From an uncultured Lachnospiraceae bacterium (lineage in GTDB: Bacteria > Bacillota > Clostridia > Lachnospirales > Lachnospiraceae), in NCBI GenBank assembly GCA_902785055.1, contig CACZXG010000001.1, positions 1-64,000 on the forward strand: DNA of 64,000 nt, in the 5' to 3' direction. Position 1 is the stretch's first letter; every line of letters begins with the position of its first letter. The notes under the pieces are model-generated. The model ran no database searches, had not been told where the DNA came from, and was given only the letters and a program-made list of their open reading frames with translations. A program made the translations under genes and the position numbers. Shown here piece after piece: positions 29,001-37,120 of this stretch.

Positions 29001-29544
29001 CAACACTGAAGTTTACTCCAACACAGGCGGACAGGCTTCCAAGGCTACTCCTGTCGGTGCAGTTGCTCAGTTCGCAGCAGGTGGTAAAGAGACCAAGCAG
29101 AAGGATCTCGCAGCTATGGCTATGAGCTATGGTTACGTATATGTCGCTCAGATCTCCATGGGCGCTGACAGAAATCAGTGCATCAAGGCGATCTCTGAGG
29201 CTGAGGCATATCCCGGACCTTCACTGATCATCGCATACGCTCCTTGCATCAACCATGGTATCCGTAAGGGTATGGCCAAGGTTCAGGATGAAGAGAAGCT
29301 CGCAGTTACGACCGGTTACTGGAATCTGTTCAGATTCAATCCTGCCGGCGGCGCTAAGAAGTTCTTCCTGGATTCCAAGCCCGCTACAGATCCTTACATG
29401 GACTTCCTCGGCGGAGAGGTTCGCTACACATCCCTGAAGCGTTCCAACCCTGCAAAGGCAGACGCTATGTATGCTGAGAACGAGGCTAATGCAAAGGCTA
29501 AATATGCATACCTCGAGAAACTCGGCGCTCTGTACAACGAGTGA
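26008..29544 (+). CDS. nifJ: Pyruvate:ferredoxin (flavodoxin) oxidoreductase, single-chain
   Basis: Oxidises pyruvate with CoA to acetyl-CoA and CO2, reducing ferredoxin; it is the central catabolic enzyme of anaerobes. It is 1178 aa, the full one-chain length. It begins MARKFLTMDGNEAAAHAAYA (pyruvate domain). Two [4Fe-4S] motifs, CIQCTFCSYVCPHA and CTGCGSCANVCP, lie around residues 695-760. CAGCGETPYAKL (~825) and the thiamine-diphosphate region GDGWAYDIGYGG with NTEVYSNTGGQASK (~970-1015) follow. Codon use is strongly biased, as expected for a highly expressed gene. SD CAGGAGG. The ferredoxin gene follows at 29.7 kb. Confidence 0.98.
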   Translation: MARKFLTMDGNEAAAHAAYAYTEVATIYPITPSSVMPEHVDEWATAGRKNIFGQPVQVTEMQSEAGAAGAVHGAVAAGAMTSTFTASQGLLLMIPNLYKIAGEGLPAVINVAARCVCTHALNIFGDHSDVYAARQTGCAMLCESSVQEVMDLTPVAYCAAVKGKLPFINFFDGFRTSHEIQKIQIWDYDDLDDLIDHDAIAEFRANCLNPTHPCQMGCAQNPDLFFQTREACNPAYNAMPAVVQEYMDKVNAKLGTDYKLFNYYGAADAEKVIVAMGSVNETIEETVDHLNAAGQKVGVIKVRLYRPFCTEAFLAAIPKTVKQISVLDRTKEPGSIGEPLALDVKAAIAGTEFKDVPVFSGRYGLGSKDTTPAQIIAVYNNTEKKEFTIGITDDVTNLSLDPGKEIVTTPEGTICCKFWGLGADGTVGANKNSIKIIGDNTDMYAQAYFDYDSKKSGGVTMSHLRFGKKPIKSTYLIHQANFVACHNPAYIRKFNMSQELVDGGTFLLNCSWNAEELETHIPPQVKKFIYDHKINFYTIDGVKIGIETGMGPTRINTILQSAFFKLANIIPEEDAIAYMKAAAEKTYGRKGRDVVEKNWAAIDAGAKNVVKVDVPESWGQAEGEEYDLVHATGARQDVVDFVNNIQVKVNAQEGNTVPVSAAGVYANGATPSGAAAYEKRGIAVNVPVWASENCIQCTFCSYVCPHAAIRPMALTDDECAKLPEDTVTIPLMGMPGYKFAIVVSSLDCTGCGSCANVCPGKKGNKALNMMRLEEGMKQPNEQAAFNVAVTFEPKQDVIDKFKETTVKGSQFKQPLLEFSGACAGCGETPYAKLVTQLFGDRMYIANATGCSSIWGNSSPSTPYTVNHKGHGPAWSNSLFEDAAEFGYGMLLANQSLRANLKSKVEAIAETAGEEVKAAAQKWIDTFAIGAENGAATDALVAALAADGSDAAKEILEQKQFLAKKSQWVFGGDGWAYDIGYGGVDHILASGKDINVFCFNTEVYSNTGGQASKATPVGAVAQFAAGGKETKQKDLAAMAMSYGYVYVAQISMGADRNQCIKAISEAEAYPGPSLIIAYAPCINHGIRKGMAKVQDEEKLAVTTGYWNLFRFNPAGGAKKFFLDSKPATDPYMDFLGGEVRYTSLKRSNPAKADAMYAENEANAKAKYAYLEKLGALYNE

Positions 29545-29573
29545 TCCAAAGAGACTGACATTTTGTCAATCTC

Positions 29574-29602
29574 TTGACGATACCTTTAAAAAAGGATAAT
29601 AT
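29574..29602 (+). promoter_or_regulatory. Ferredoxin gene promoter
   Basis: TTGACG (29574-29579), 17-nt spacer, TAATAT (29597-29602). The predicted transcription start (~29609) lies directly before a 14-bp perfect hairpin. Confidence 0.75.
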
Positions 29603-29612
29603 ATGATTGTTT

Positions 29613-29645
29613 CAAGGCACAGATACTACCCGTATCTGTGCCTTG
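29613..29645 (+). promoter_or_regulatory. 5'-terminal stem-loop of the ferredoxin mRNA
   Basis: Perfect 14-bp stem (arms 29613-29626 and 29632-29645, beginning CAAGGCAC and ending GTGCCTTG) with a 5-nt loop TACCC and no U-tract. If the promoter call is right it is at the extreme 5' end of the transcript, suggesting an mRNA-stabilising element rather than a terminator for nifJ. Confidence 0.6.
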
Positions 29646-29703
29646 ACTGCAAAATAAGCTATTTAGGCTTGGCTAACTACCATCAAGAAAGGAGACCACT
29701 ATC

Positions 29704-29874
29704 ATGGCACGTGTTATTAGTGATGCTTGTATCAGCTGCGGTTCCTGCGCTGCTCAGTGTCCCGTTGAGGCTATCGCTCAGGGCGATACTCAGTACGAGA
29801 TCGACGCAGACGCTTGCATCGATTGCGGCGCTTGCGAAGCTCAGTGCCCTGTTGGAGCTATTTCCGAGGGTTGA
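29704..29874 (+). CDS. 2[4Fe-4S] clostridial-type ferredoxin
   Basis: Low-potential electron carrier of 56 aa, the usual clostridial size. Two CxxCxxCxxxCP motifs are intact: CISCGSCAAQCP and CIDCGACEAQCP. It starts at MARVISDA with AAAGGAG upstream. Located just after PFOR, it is the likely electron acceptor of that enzyme and could serve IorAB and the Fe-S oxidoreductases at 50-63 kb. It has its own promoter and a strong terminator. Confidence 0.95.
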   Translation: MARVISDACISCGSCAAQCPVEAIAQGDTQYEIDADACIDCGACEAQCPVGAISEG

Positions 29875-29878
29875 GTTC

Positions 29879-29943
29879 AATAAGACTTATAAAAAAGCCC
29901 GGGCGTTTGTCCCGGGCTTTTTTGTATGTTTATAAGTCTTATT
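29879..29943. terminator. Nested bidirectional terminator between ferredoxin and ACT genes
   Basis: Inner 13-bp stem AAAAAAGCCCGGG (29891-29903) / CCCGGGCTTTTTT (29911-29923) with a 7-nt loop. An outer inverted repeat AATAAGACTTATA (29879-29891) / TATAAGTCTTATT (29931-29943) encloses it, and its right arm reaches into the end of the ACT gene. Confidence 0.92.
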
Positions 29944-30376
29944 TGAACAACTGCTCCATATCCTCATGGCAGATCGGCCTTATGCCATTCTCCGTGAGGA
30001 CGCGGATCGCTTTATCGTTGTCCGCTACGCGGAATACCATGAAGGCGCTGTTCGCTTTTTTGGCGAGGAAAGCGTAAGAATATTCGAGATTGACCTTGTT
30101 GTCGCCCAGGATGTTCAGCATGTTGACCAGGGCGCCGGGCTTGTCCTCAATCTCAACTGCAATGACTTTGGTGATGGAGCAGACATAGCCCTCATCCTTG
30201 AGGATCTGGATCGTGTCGAAAGGGTTGTCAACAATGACACGGACAATGCCGAAATCTTCACTCTCCGCCAGGGAGAGGGCCCGCAAGTCAATGTTGCTCT
30301 TCTCCAGGATCTTGGTAAACTCCGCCAATGCGCCGGGTCTGTTCTCCAGAAATACGGAAATCTGTTTGACTGTCAT
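29939..30376 (-). CDS. Tandem ACT-domain protein
   Basis: 145 aa with two ACT domains: ISVFLENRPGALAEFTKIL at residues ~6-24 and VIAVEIEDKPGALVNMLNIL at ~72-91. These small proteins bind amino acids or related ligands and are commonly encoded beside phenylacetate-CoA ligase and indolepyruvate oxidoreductase in anaerobes, where they probably sense aromatic amino acids or their keto acids. Here it follows paaK by ~60 bp. SD CAGGAGGAG upstream. Confidence 0.9.
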   Translation of the reverse strand: MTVKQISVFLENRPGALAEFTKILEKSNIDLRALSLAESEDFGIVRVIVDNPFDTIQILKDEGYVCSITKVIAVEIEDKPGALVNMLNILGDNKVNLEYSYAFLAKKANSAFMVFRVADNDKAIRVLTENGIRPICHEDMEQLFK

Positions 30377-30438
30377 TTGCTCCTCCTGTTCTCCCCTTTC
30401 AGAGGCTTTGTAGTGGTTATGCTGTTTGAAAATACATG

Positions 30439-31782
30439 TCAGTTTGCTGCGGGATCGGTTGAAGCCGGATCCGCACTGTTGACATATAGATTTCTCTTGT
30501 CGATGACGCGCTTAGCCTTGCCTTCGCTCCTGGTGATGCTCTTAGGCGCTACGAGTTTGACAACGCAGTAAATGCCAAGCATTGCCTTGAGCGCGGAGAC
30601 CAGCTGCTTTTCTCTTCCGGCCACTTCGGACAGGGAGTCGGAGAACATCTCCGGCGTCATCTCGACCTGCACCTCGATGCGGTCGCTGCTGCCCGTTCTC
30701 GTGACGATGATCTGGTAGTTGGCCGGATAACCGCAGTTCATGAGTACTGTTTCGATCTGGGAAGGGAATACGTTGACACCCTTGACGATCAGCATGTCGT
30801 CGCTTCTGCCCATAGGTTTGGACATTCTCACGTGCGTTCTGCCGCAGGAGCAGGGCTCGTCGTAGAGAATACCGATATCCTTGGTCCTGTAGCGGATCAG
30901 AGGGAATGCCTCCTTGGTGATGCTGGTAAATACCAGTTCGCCCTTCTGGCCGTGAGGCACGGGCTCGCCCGTCTTGGGGTTGATCGTCTCTACGATGAAG
31001 TGGTCCTCGTTGACGTGCATTCCATTCTGCGCGCTGCATTCATATGCCACGCCGGGTCCGGAGATCTCTGTGAGCCCGTAGATATCATAGGCCTTGATGC
31101 CGAGACCCTTTTCGATGTCGCGGCGCATCTCTTCCGTCCAGGCTTCGGCGCCGAAAATGCCGGCCTTGAGCTTAATGCGGTTTTTCAGTCCTCTCTCATT
31201 AACGGATTCCGAAAGGTAAGCCGCATAGGAAGGCGTACAGCAGAGGATCGTAGTCCCCAGATCCGTCATAAACTGAAGCTGCCGGTCCGTATTGCCCGAA
31301 GACATAGGAAGTGTCAGGCTCCCCAGCTTGTGAGAGCCGCCGTGAAGACCTGCTCCGCCGGTAAACAGCCCATATCCGTAACAGACCTGCACCACATCAT
31401 CCTTCGTCGCTCCTGCCGCAGCAAGAGCTCTTGCGCAGCATTCTTCCCAGAGGTCCACGTCGTTCTGCGTATAGAAAGCAACGACTCTTCTTCCTGTCGT
31501 TCCGCTGGTGGAGTGGATCCTGACACAGTCCGACAGCGGTGCCGCCATCAGTCCGTAGGGGTACTGGTCTCTGAGGTCATCTTTGCTGAGTGTTGGGAGG
31601 AGATGAAGATCCTCGATCCCGTGGATATGCTCCGGACGGACACCCAGCTCGTCCATCTTCTTTTTGTAGTAAGGGACGTTGTTGTAAACTCTTTCGACCT
31701 GTCTGACCAGCCGTTCGTTCTGCCATGCTGTGATCTGTTCCCGGGAGGCGCATTCCACCTTCGGGTCAAAATAGTGCTCCAT
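30439..31782 (-). CDS. paaK: Phenylacetate--CoA ligase family protein
   Basis: Adenylate-forming enzyme that activates aryl acetates to CoA thioesters, or runs in reverse to conserve ATP from arylacetyl-CoA. It is 447 aa. Motifs are RIHSTSGTTGRRVVAFYT (AMP loop, ~residues 89-106), YDIYGLTEISGPGVAYEC (~235), RYRTKDIG, and GVNVFPSQIETVL in the C-terminal domain. The start MEHYFDPKVE is chosen by homology; GGAGG lies 13 nt upstream, a long spacing. With IorAB (38.1-40.4 kb) and the ACT protein it forms the usual aromatic-amino-acid fermentation set. Confidence 0.92.
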   Translation of the reverse strand: MEHYFDPKVECASREQITAWQNERLVRQVERVYNNVPYYKKKMDELGVRPEHIHGIEDLHLLPTLSKDDLRDQYPYGLMAAPLSDCVRIHSTSGTTGRRVVAFYTQNDVDLWEECCARALAAAGATKDDVVQVCYGYGLFTGGAGLHGGSHKLGSLTLPMSSGNTDRQLQFMTDLGTTILCCTPSYAAYLSESVNERGLKNRIKLKAGIFGAEAWTEEMRRDIEKGLGIKAYDIYGLTEISGPGVAYECSAQNGMHVNEDHFIVETINPKTGEPVPHGQKGELVFTSITKEAFPLIRYRTKDIGILYDEPCSCGRTHVRMSKPMGRSDDMLIVKGVNVFPSQIETVLMNCGYPANYQIIVTRTGSSDRIEVQVEMTPEMFSDSLSEVAGREKQLVSALKAMLGIYCVVKLVAPKSITRSEGKAKRVIDKRNLYVNSADPASTDPAAN

Positions 31783-31861
31783 GTTCTTTCGTTGTCCTCC
31801 TTCATTTACGTCCTGATGAGGGCGCGATGTCTGATCAAATCCGCTTCGCGCGGGCTGCCTG

Positions 31862-33196
31862 CTATCTGGCAAGATTTGCAAATTTCGTCAGCGCAGGCTG
31901 CCAGCTCAGTTCCACTGTGCCGATCGGGCCGTTACGCTGTTTGGCGATGATGATCTCGGCAATTCCTTTTTTCTCGGAATCCTGATTATAGTAATCGTCT
32001 CGATATATAAACATTACGACGTCGGCATCCTGCTCAATTGCTCCCGATTCTCTCAGGTCAGAGAGCATAGGCCTGTGGTTGGGCCTGGACTCCACTGCTC
32101 TCGAGAGCTGGGACAGAGATACGACCGGGACATTCAGTTCCCTGGCAATAGCCTTGAGGGATCTGGAGATCTCAGAGATCTCCTGCTGTCTCGACTCTCC
32201 GGACTTTCCGCTTCCGCTCATCAGCTGCAGATAGTCGATAATGATCATTTCCAGGCCGTATTCCAGCTTGTATTTGCGGCATTTGGACCTGAGCTCCGAC
32301 GCTGTGATCGCCGGTGTATCGTCGATGATCAGTTTACTCTCGCCGATATTTCCCGCGCTCTCTACCAGATCCGCCCACTCGGCTTCCGTGAGGTCTCCGG
32401 TCCGGATCTTCTGAGCGTCGACATGGGATTCCATGGAGAAGAGACGGTTCGTCAACTGCTCCTTGGACATTTCAAGGGAGAAAATAGCGACGCAGCGGTT
32501 CTCTTTGAGCGCCAGGTGCTGGGCAATATTGAGGACCAGCGCTGTTTTGCCCATTGACGGTCTTGCGGCGATCAGTATAAGATCCGAGTTCTGGAAGCCT
32601 GCCGTCCTGTTGTCCAGATCTGTAAAACCGGTGGAAAGACCTGTGACGTTTCCTTTGATATGGCTCGCGTACTCGATCTTCTCGATGGCATTGATCACGA
32701 TCTGGCGGATCGGCACAAAGCCGTTGGAGTCCCTTCTCTGGGAGATCTCAAAGATCCTCTTCTCCGCGTCGTTCATGATCACTTCCAGATCATCTTTCTG
32801 TGTATAACACGCTCCCGCGATCTCCTCATTAGCCCGGATCATCCTGCGCAGCAGCGATTTTTCCGAGACGATCTTCGCGTAGGACCTGATGTTGGCGGAG
32901 GTTGGCACCTGCTCGATCAGCTCGAGGATCACTCCGGTCCCGTAAACCTCCGGCGGAAGATTCTTCTCCCGCAGGCGGCTCTGCAGCGTCACAGGATCCA
33001 CTGCGATTCCATTACGGTGCATCTCCAGAATGGCCGTGAAAAGCACGCCATACTGACGGGCGTAGAAATCCTCCTCCCGGAGCATCTCCGAGGCGGCTTC
33101 GATCGCCTCAGCGTCCATCAGCATTGCGCCTATTACGGATTGCTCCGCCTCTATACTGTGGGGCATCACCCTCCTGATCGCATCTTCTTCTGCCAT
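31862..33196 (-). CDS. dnaB: Replicative DNA helicase
   Basis: Hexameric 5'-3' replication-fork helicase of 444 aa. The N-terminal primase-interacting domain starts at PHSIEAEQSVIGAMLMD. The RecA-like domain has Walker A AARPSMGKTALVLNIA (~residue 210), FSLEMSKEQLTNRL, Walker B MIIIDYLQLM (~318) and LSQLSRAVESRPNHRPMLSD. It starts one base after the rplI stop, as in the conserved rplI-dnaB pairing. The presumed loader is at 17.8 kb. Confidence 0.97.
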   Translation of the reverse strand: MAEEDAIRRVMPHSIEAEQSVIGAMLMDAEAIEAASEMLREEDFYARQYGVLFTAILEMHRNGIAVDPVTLQSRLREKNLPPEVYGTGVILELIEQVPTSANIRSYAKIVSEKSLLRRMIRANEEIAGACYTQKDDLEVIMNDAEKRIFEISQRRDSNGFVPIRQIVINAIEKIEYASHIKGNVTGLSTGFTDLDNRTAGFQNSDLILIAARPSMGKTALVLNIAQHLALKENRCVAIFSLEMSKEQLTNRLFSMESHVDAQKIRTGDLTEAEWADLVESAGNIGESKLIIDDTPAITASELRSKCRKYKLEYGLEMIIIDYLQLMSGSGKSGESRQQEISEISRSLKAIARELNVPVVSLSQLSRAVESRPNHRPMLSDLRESGAIEQDADVVMFIYRDDYYNQDSEKKGIAEIIIAKQRNGPIGTVELSWQPALTKFANLAR

Positions 33197-33197
33197 A

Positions 33198-33644
33198 TTA
33201 TGCTTCCTGTACGATTACATTGAGCTTTCCTGTTACCTGAGTGTGAAGCTTGATCGGGATCTCAAAGGTCCCGAAGGACTTGATGGGTTCCGCGACCTGG
33301 ATCTTCTTCTTGTCCAGATCAAGACCGTGCTGCTCCTTGGCGGCTGCCGCGATCTCCTTGGCGGAAATGGAGCCGAATACCTTGCCGTTCTCTCCCGCCT
33401 TCATCTTGACCACGATTTTGCGGGACGCAAGGTCCTCAGCTGCTGCCTTGGCGTCGGCCAGTTTCTGGGCCGCTACCTTGTCCTCGTGTGCTTTCTGAAG
33501 CCTGAGTTCGTTTTTGTTTCTCTCCGTAGCCTCAACACCCAGTTTCTTGGGGAGCACGTAGTTGCGTGCATATCCGTCGCTTACCTTTACGATCTCGCCC
33601 TTCTTGCCGAGTGACTTGACATCCTGTAATAAAATAACCTGCAT
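33198..33644 (-). CDS. rplI: 50S ribosomal protein L9
   Basis: 148 aa with the conserved N-terminal KSLGKKGEIVKVSDGYARNY and VLPKKLGVEAT, a long connecting helix and a C-terminal domain (GKVFGSISAKEIAAA). Standard length. It sits between gdpP and dnaB, matching the common Firmicutes order gdpP-rplI-dnaB. SD GGAGGAAACC upstream. Confidence 0.98.
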   Translation of the reverse strand: MQVILLQDVKSLGKKGEIVKVSDGYARNYVLPKKLGVEATERNKNELRLQKAHEDKVAAQKLADAKAAAEDLASRKIVVKMKAGENGKVFGSISAKEIAAAAKEQHGLDLDKKKIQVAEPIKSFGTFEIPIKLHTQVTGKLNVIVQEA

Positions 33645-33684
33645 GGTTTCCTCCTCATTCCGGAGCGGTCACACCCCTTAAAAA

Positions 33685-35730
33685 TCAAATATCTCCGGCT
33701 TCCGTCATCTGACTGATGGTAGCCTTCAAAAGCTCTATTGCCTGTTCGATCGTCATATTTTCAAGCTGGCATCCCGCAATATTCAGGTGTCCGCCTCCGC
33801 CCATTCTCTCCATGATCAGCTGTACATTGACTTCATCGATAGAGCGGGCGCTGACGAATATTTTGCCCTGGTAGCGGGTCATTACGAAGCTGGCCCTGAC
33901 GCCCTTGATATCCAGAAGGTCGTTGGCAGCCTGAGCGCCCACCACGGTAGGGCTCTCCGCCTCTTCCGCGTCACATACTGAGATCGCGTATACATCCATA
34001 TAGATCTGGGCGCGGGATACTGCGTCCGCCTTAGCTCTGTAAGACGCGACGTCATCGCGGAACAGTTTGCGCACGCGGGTGACGTCCGCGCCGCAGCGGC
34101 GCAGGAAAGCTGCCGCCTCGAAAGTGCGCACGCCGGTCCTGTTGGTGAAATTATTGGTATCCACGACGATACCGCCATAGATCGCGTCAGCCTCCTCGGG
34201 TCTGACCTTGACATTCTCGCCCGTGTACTGCAGGATCTCGGATACCATCTCACACGCGGAGGACGCATAGGGCTCCACATAGGAGAGCGTCGCGTTCTCG
34301 ATCACTTCCGTGCCCTGCCTGTGGTGATCGAGCACCACGATGGATTTGCACTTCTTGAGAAGTTCCGGGCACTCCGTGAGGCTGGGCTTGTTGACGTCTA
34401 CTACGACCAGCGCGGAGTTGTCTGTGACATATTCCAGAGCATGGACGCTGTCAATGATCATCTCCTTGCTGTAATTCTCATTCTTTTCAAACAGTGAGAG
34501 CACCTGTCTCAGGGACACTGTCCTCTCATTGATGACGATATACGCCTTGCGGCTAAGCGTCAGCGCGATTCGGTAAATACCGAGGGCCGCACCGAAACTG
34601 TCGGGATCTCCGAGCCGGTGTCCCATGATAAAGACCGTATCTCTCGCGCCGATGATCTCCTTGAGCGCCTGCGCCTTGACTCTCGCCTTGACGCGCGTGC
34701 TCTTCTCCACCTGTCTGCTCTTGCCGCCGTAGTAGGTGATATTGTCCGAATTCTTGACTACCGCCTGGTCGCCGCCGCGTCCAAGAGCCAGGTCGATCGC
34801 ATTTCTCGCAAACTCGTAATTCTGCGTGAAGGACAGTCCGTCCAGACCGACGCCGATACTGAGGGTGATCGCCATCTCATTGCCGATCTTGACAGTCTTG
34901 GCATCCTCGAGCAGGTCAAAGTGGTCCTCCTCGAGCTGTCTGAGCGCCTTCTTGCGCATGACGATCAGATACTTGTCCTTCTCCATCTTGCTGCAGATTC
35001 CGTCGATCGCGGCAAAATATTTCGTGACCTTACGGTCGATCAGCGCCACAAGAAGTGATTTTCTGACGTCCTCAAGCGTATCCACCGCTTCCTCATAGTT
35101 GTCGATATAGACAAATCCGACCACTACGCTCTGGTCATCCACTTCCTGAATCGCCAGGCGCGCGGCTGTATCATCGATCAGAAACAGCGAATAGAGCTCG
35201 CCTTTACTGGCCTTCTCATCCAGCATTGTGTTGGAGGGGATGAGATCCGCCATATTCAATTTTTTGACCTGGGCCATGAAGCTGTAGCCTTCACGCTCCA
35301 CCTGGATCCTGATCTCCTTGTCGTCCTTGGGGAGGCTCTCCCTTCGGATGGACGGGAAGATCGTGGTGATCGAGCGCCGGTAATCGGCGTCCTTCTGTAC
35401 GGCGCTCGCGAAAGCGTCGTTCATCCACTCGATCTTGCCGGTCTCGTCCAGCAGCGCGTACGACACGTCAAAATTTCTCAGCAGCACTCCCTGCATCTGA
35501 TCGTAGTTGGTGGCAAACTCTATCATTTCCCTGCGCAGGATCTCGCTGTTATTGAGGTACATATAGAGTGTGAAAATAAAGTAAATACCCAGATAAACAG
35601 TGAGGATCACTCCCACGGGCCAGTAAATGAAATAGATCAGCACAGTGATCACAGCGAGAAACAGCCCCAAAAGAAGCGGTATTCTGAAGAATACGCTCAG
35701 TTTCTTCTTACGTCTCTCCCCACTGCTCAT
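33685..35730 (-). CDS. gdpP: Cyclic-di-AMP phosphodiesterase GdpP
   Basis: Membrane enzyme hydrolysing c-di-AMP. It is 681 aa. Two N-terminal transmembrane segments (~residues 15-60) precede a PAS-like domain (~80-130), a degenerate GGDEF domain (~180-330) and a DHH/DHHA1 phosphoesterase domain. Metal ligands are visible in IMGHRLGDPDSFGAALG (~370), VVVDVNK, IVVLDHHRQG (~445) and GGGGHLNIAG (~650). Its start overlaps the 3' end of licD by ~23 bp. c-di-AMP controls potassium, osmotic and cell-wall homeostasis. Confidence 0.95.
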   Translation of the reverse strand: MSSGERRKKKLSVFFRIPLLLGLFLAVITVLIYFIYWPVGVILTVYLGIYFIFTLYMYLNNSEILRREMIEFATNYDQMQGVLLRNFDVSYALLDETGKIEWMNDAFASAVQKDADYRRSITTIFPSIRRESLPKDDKEIRIQVEREGYSFMAQVKKLNMADLIPSNTMLDEKASKGELYSLFLIDDTAARLAIQEVDDQSVVVGFVYIDNYEEAVDTLEDVRKSLLVALIDRKVTKYFAAIDGICSKMEKDKYLIVMRKKALRQLEEDHFDLLEDAKTVKIGNEMAITLSIGVGLDGLSFTQNYEFARNAIDLALGRGGDQAVVKNSDNITYYGGKSRQVEKSTRVKARVKAQALKEIIGARDTVFIMGHRLGDPDSFGAALGIYRIALTLSRKAYIVINERTVSLRQVLSLFEKNENYSKEMIIDSVHALEYVTDNSALVVVDVNKPSLTECPELLKKCKSIVVLDHHRQGTEVIENATLSYVEPYASSACEMVSEILQYTGENVKVRPEEADAIYGGIVVDTNNFTNRTGVRTFEAAAFLRRCGADVTRVRKLFRDDVASYRAKADAVSRAQIYMDVYAISVCDAEEAESPTVVGAQAANDLLDIKGVRASFVMTRYQGKIFVSARSIDEVNVQLIMERMGGGGHLNIAGCQLENMTIEQAIELLKATISQMTEAGDI

Positions 35731-36658
35731 TGATCATTCCCTCCGGATCTTCACGGTACTTGCGGATCCATTCCTTATACGGAGTATCGGGATCCAGGAT
35801 CAGTTCCCCATGGTCGCTCGTTCCGATCACAAGTTTATTGTAATCCCCGTACTGGCGGCGGAGATGGATCTTATAGCCCGAAGGGACCGGCACCTTGAGC
35901 ATCTCAAAATCCAAATACTCCGTGCCCTCAAATTCGGAGCGCAGGTCATACATCTTCATGCCATAGGGCTGATAACTGATTTTCGCAACATATTTGGTCG
36001 GAATGTCGTTGTATTTGCGGCACTCCTCATCAAACTTCCTGTAGGCGTCCTTGTAGGAATACACTTTACTCACAAGCGGCATGACCAAATGCGCCGCCTT
36101 GCGCAGCCTGGAAGCATTCTCGGGATCAAAGCCTTCCGTGGTCCTGTAAAGCTTCTTGGCCTGCTCCCTGTATTTATCAATATTGTCCATCTGCTTCTTC
36201 CAGAGTTTGCGGTTTCTCACCACATTGTCCAGAGGGAAAATATCGATAAAGATACCCTGGTTAAAAGTAAACCCCTTCTTCACTTCGCTCAAAAGAACGC
36301 CGGTAGTATTGCTGTTTCGAAGCTGCGCGTGGCCTCTGAAGTAGCCCTCGTCCGTCTCTGCGGTCTGGAAGAAATAGGGCTCCTCAAATTCATCCGCATG
36401 GGCGCACAGAAGGTCGTACTGGTCTCTGAGCATCATGATATCGATGTCATCATCCCAGGGAATAAACCCCTTGTGCCTCTCCGCGCCGAGGATCGTACCG
36501 CCTGACGCATAGTATGTGATCCCGTATTTCCTGCAGACCTGATCCAACTGATAAAGAAGATCCAGTTCCACCGCCCAGACTTTCTTCATATGGGCGGAGA
36601 CCAGGTACCCGCACCTTTCCTCTTCCTGATAAAAAGAATCCGCTATCTCCAGTTTCAT
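35708..36658 (-). CDS. LicD-family phosphotransferase
   Basis: 316 aa. The LicD signature is clear: YGITYYASGGTILGAERHKG, FIPWDDDIDIMM and GIFIDIFPLDNV. LicD proteins transfer phosphocholine or similar groups from a CDP-activated donor to surface glycans or teichoic acids. A LicC-like cytidylyltransferase gene lies at 40.5 kb and a choline-binding-type repeat protein begins at the right edge, so phosphocholine is plausible but unproven. SD GAGAGGAG; the stop overlaps gdpP. Confidence 0.88.
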   Translation of the reverse strand: MKLEIADSFYQEEERCGYLVSAHMKKVWAVELDLLYQLDQVCRKYGITYYASGGTILGAERHKGFIPWDDDIDIMMLRDQYDLLCAHADEFEEPYFFQTAETDEGYFRGHAQLRNSNTTGVLLSEVKKGFTFNQGIFIDIFPLDNVVRNRKLWKKQMDNIDKYREQAKKLYRTTEGFDPENASRLRKAAHLVMPLVSKVYSYKDAYRKFDEECRKYNDIPTKYVAKISYQPYGMKMYDLRSEFEGTEYLDFEMLKVPVPSGYKIHLRRQYGDYNKLVIGTSDHGELILDPDTPYKEWIRKYREDPEGMINEQWGET

Positions 36659-36752
36659 ACTTCTCCTCTCAGATATGATCCCGCCGCAGTCTGTCCGCAG
36701 CCTGTCAACGCTGTTACTCTAAATATACCACTAATCGCTTATGCGAAAAAGA

Positions 36753-36792
36753 TAAAAGGGCCTTCTTCCCAAGTCTGTCAGGGAAGAAGGCC
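36753..36792 (-). terminator. Terminator after rpsR
   Basis: Perfect 12-bp stem GGCCTTCTTCCC (36759-36770) / GGGAAGAAGGCC (36781-36792), followed in the minus direction by a U-rich tail CTTTTATCTTTTT. Confidence 0.9.
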
Positions 36793-36820
36793 TCTGAATT
36801 CCACCTATGCTGCCCTAAGC

Positions 36821-37078
36821 TCAGCGCTCTGTATAGGGCATAAGAGCCAGATGACGGGCTCTCTTGATCGTAGCGGTCAGCGCTCTCTGATGAGTTGCGC
36901 ATGTGCCGGTGATCCGTCTGGGAAGGATCTTGCCGCTCTCAGACACATACTTGCGAAGCTTCGCAGTGTCCTTATAATCGATTGCGTTGTCCTTGCCGCA
37001 AAATACGCAGACTTTCTTTTTTCTATGGAAACTGCCTCTTTTTCTGAAAGGCGCGTCTTTTCTCTCGGTATAAGCCAT
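36821..37078 (-). CDS. rpsR: 30S ribosomal protein S18
   Basis: 85 aa. Recognised from [38 protein letters not shown] and [20 protein letters not shown]. It is a Cys-containing form (VCVFCG, GTCATHQ), so a zinc-binding type of S18 is likely. Last gene of rpsF-ssb-rpsR. SD GGAGG. Confidence 0.98.
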   Translation of the reverse strand: MAYTERKDAPFRKRGSFHRKKKVCVFCGKDNAIDYKDTAKLRKYVSESGKILPRRITGTCATHQRALTATIKRARHLALMPYTER

Positions 37079-37120
37079 ATTAACCTCCTGTATTATTTCA
37101 GCTACACAGCCGGTCTGGCA

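Noticed and set aside
29613..29645. nifJ Rho-independent terminator
   Set aside because: Perfect stem but no U-tract, and it lies downstream of a good promoter for the ferredoxin gene.
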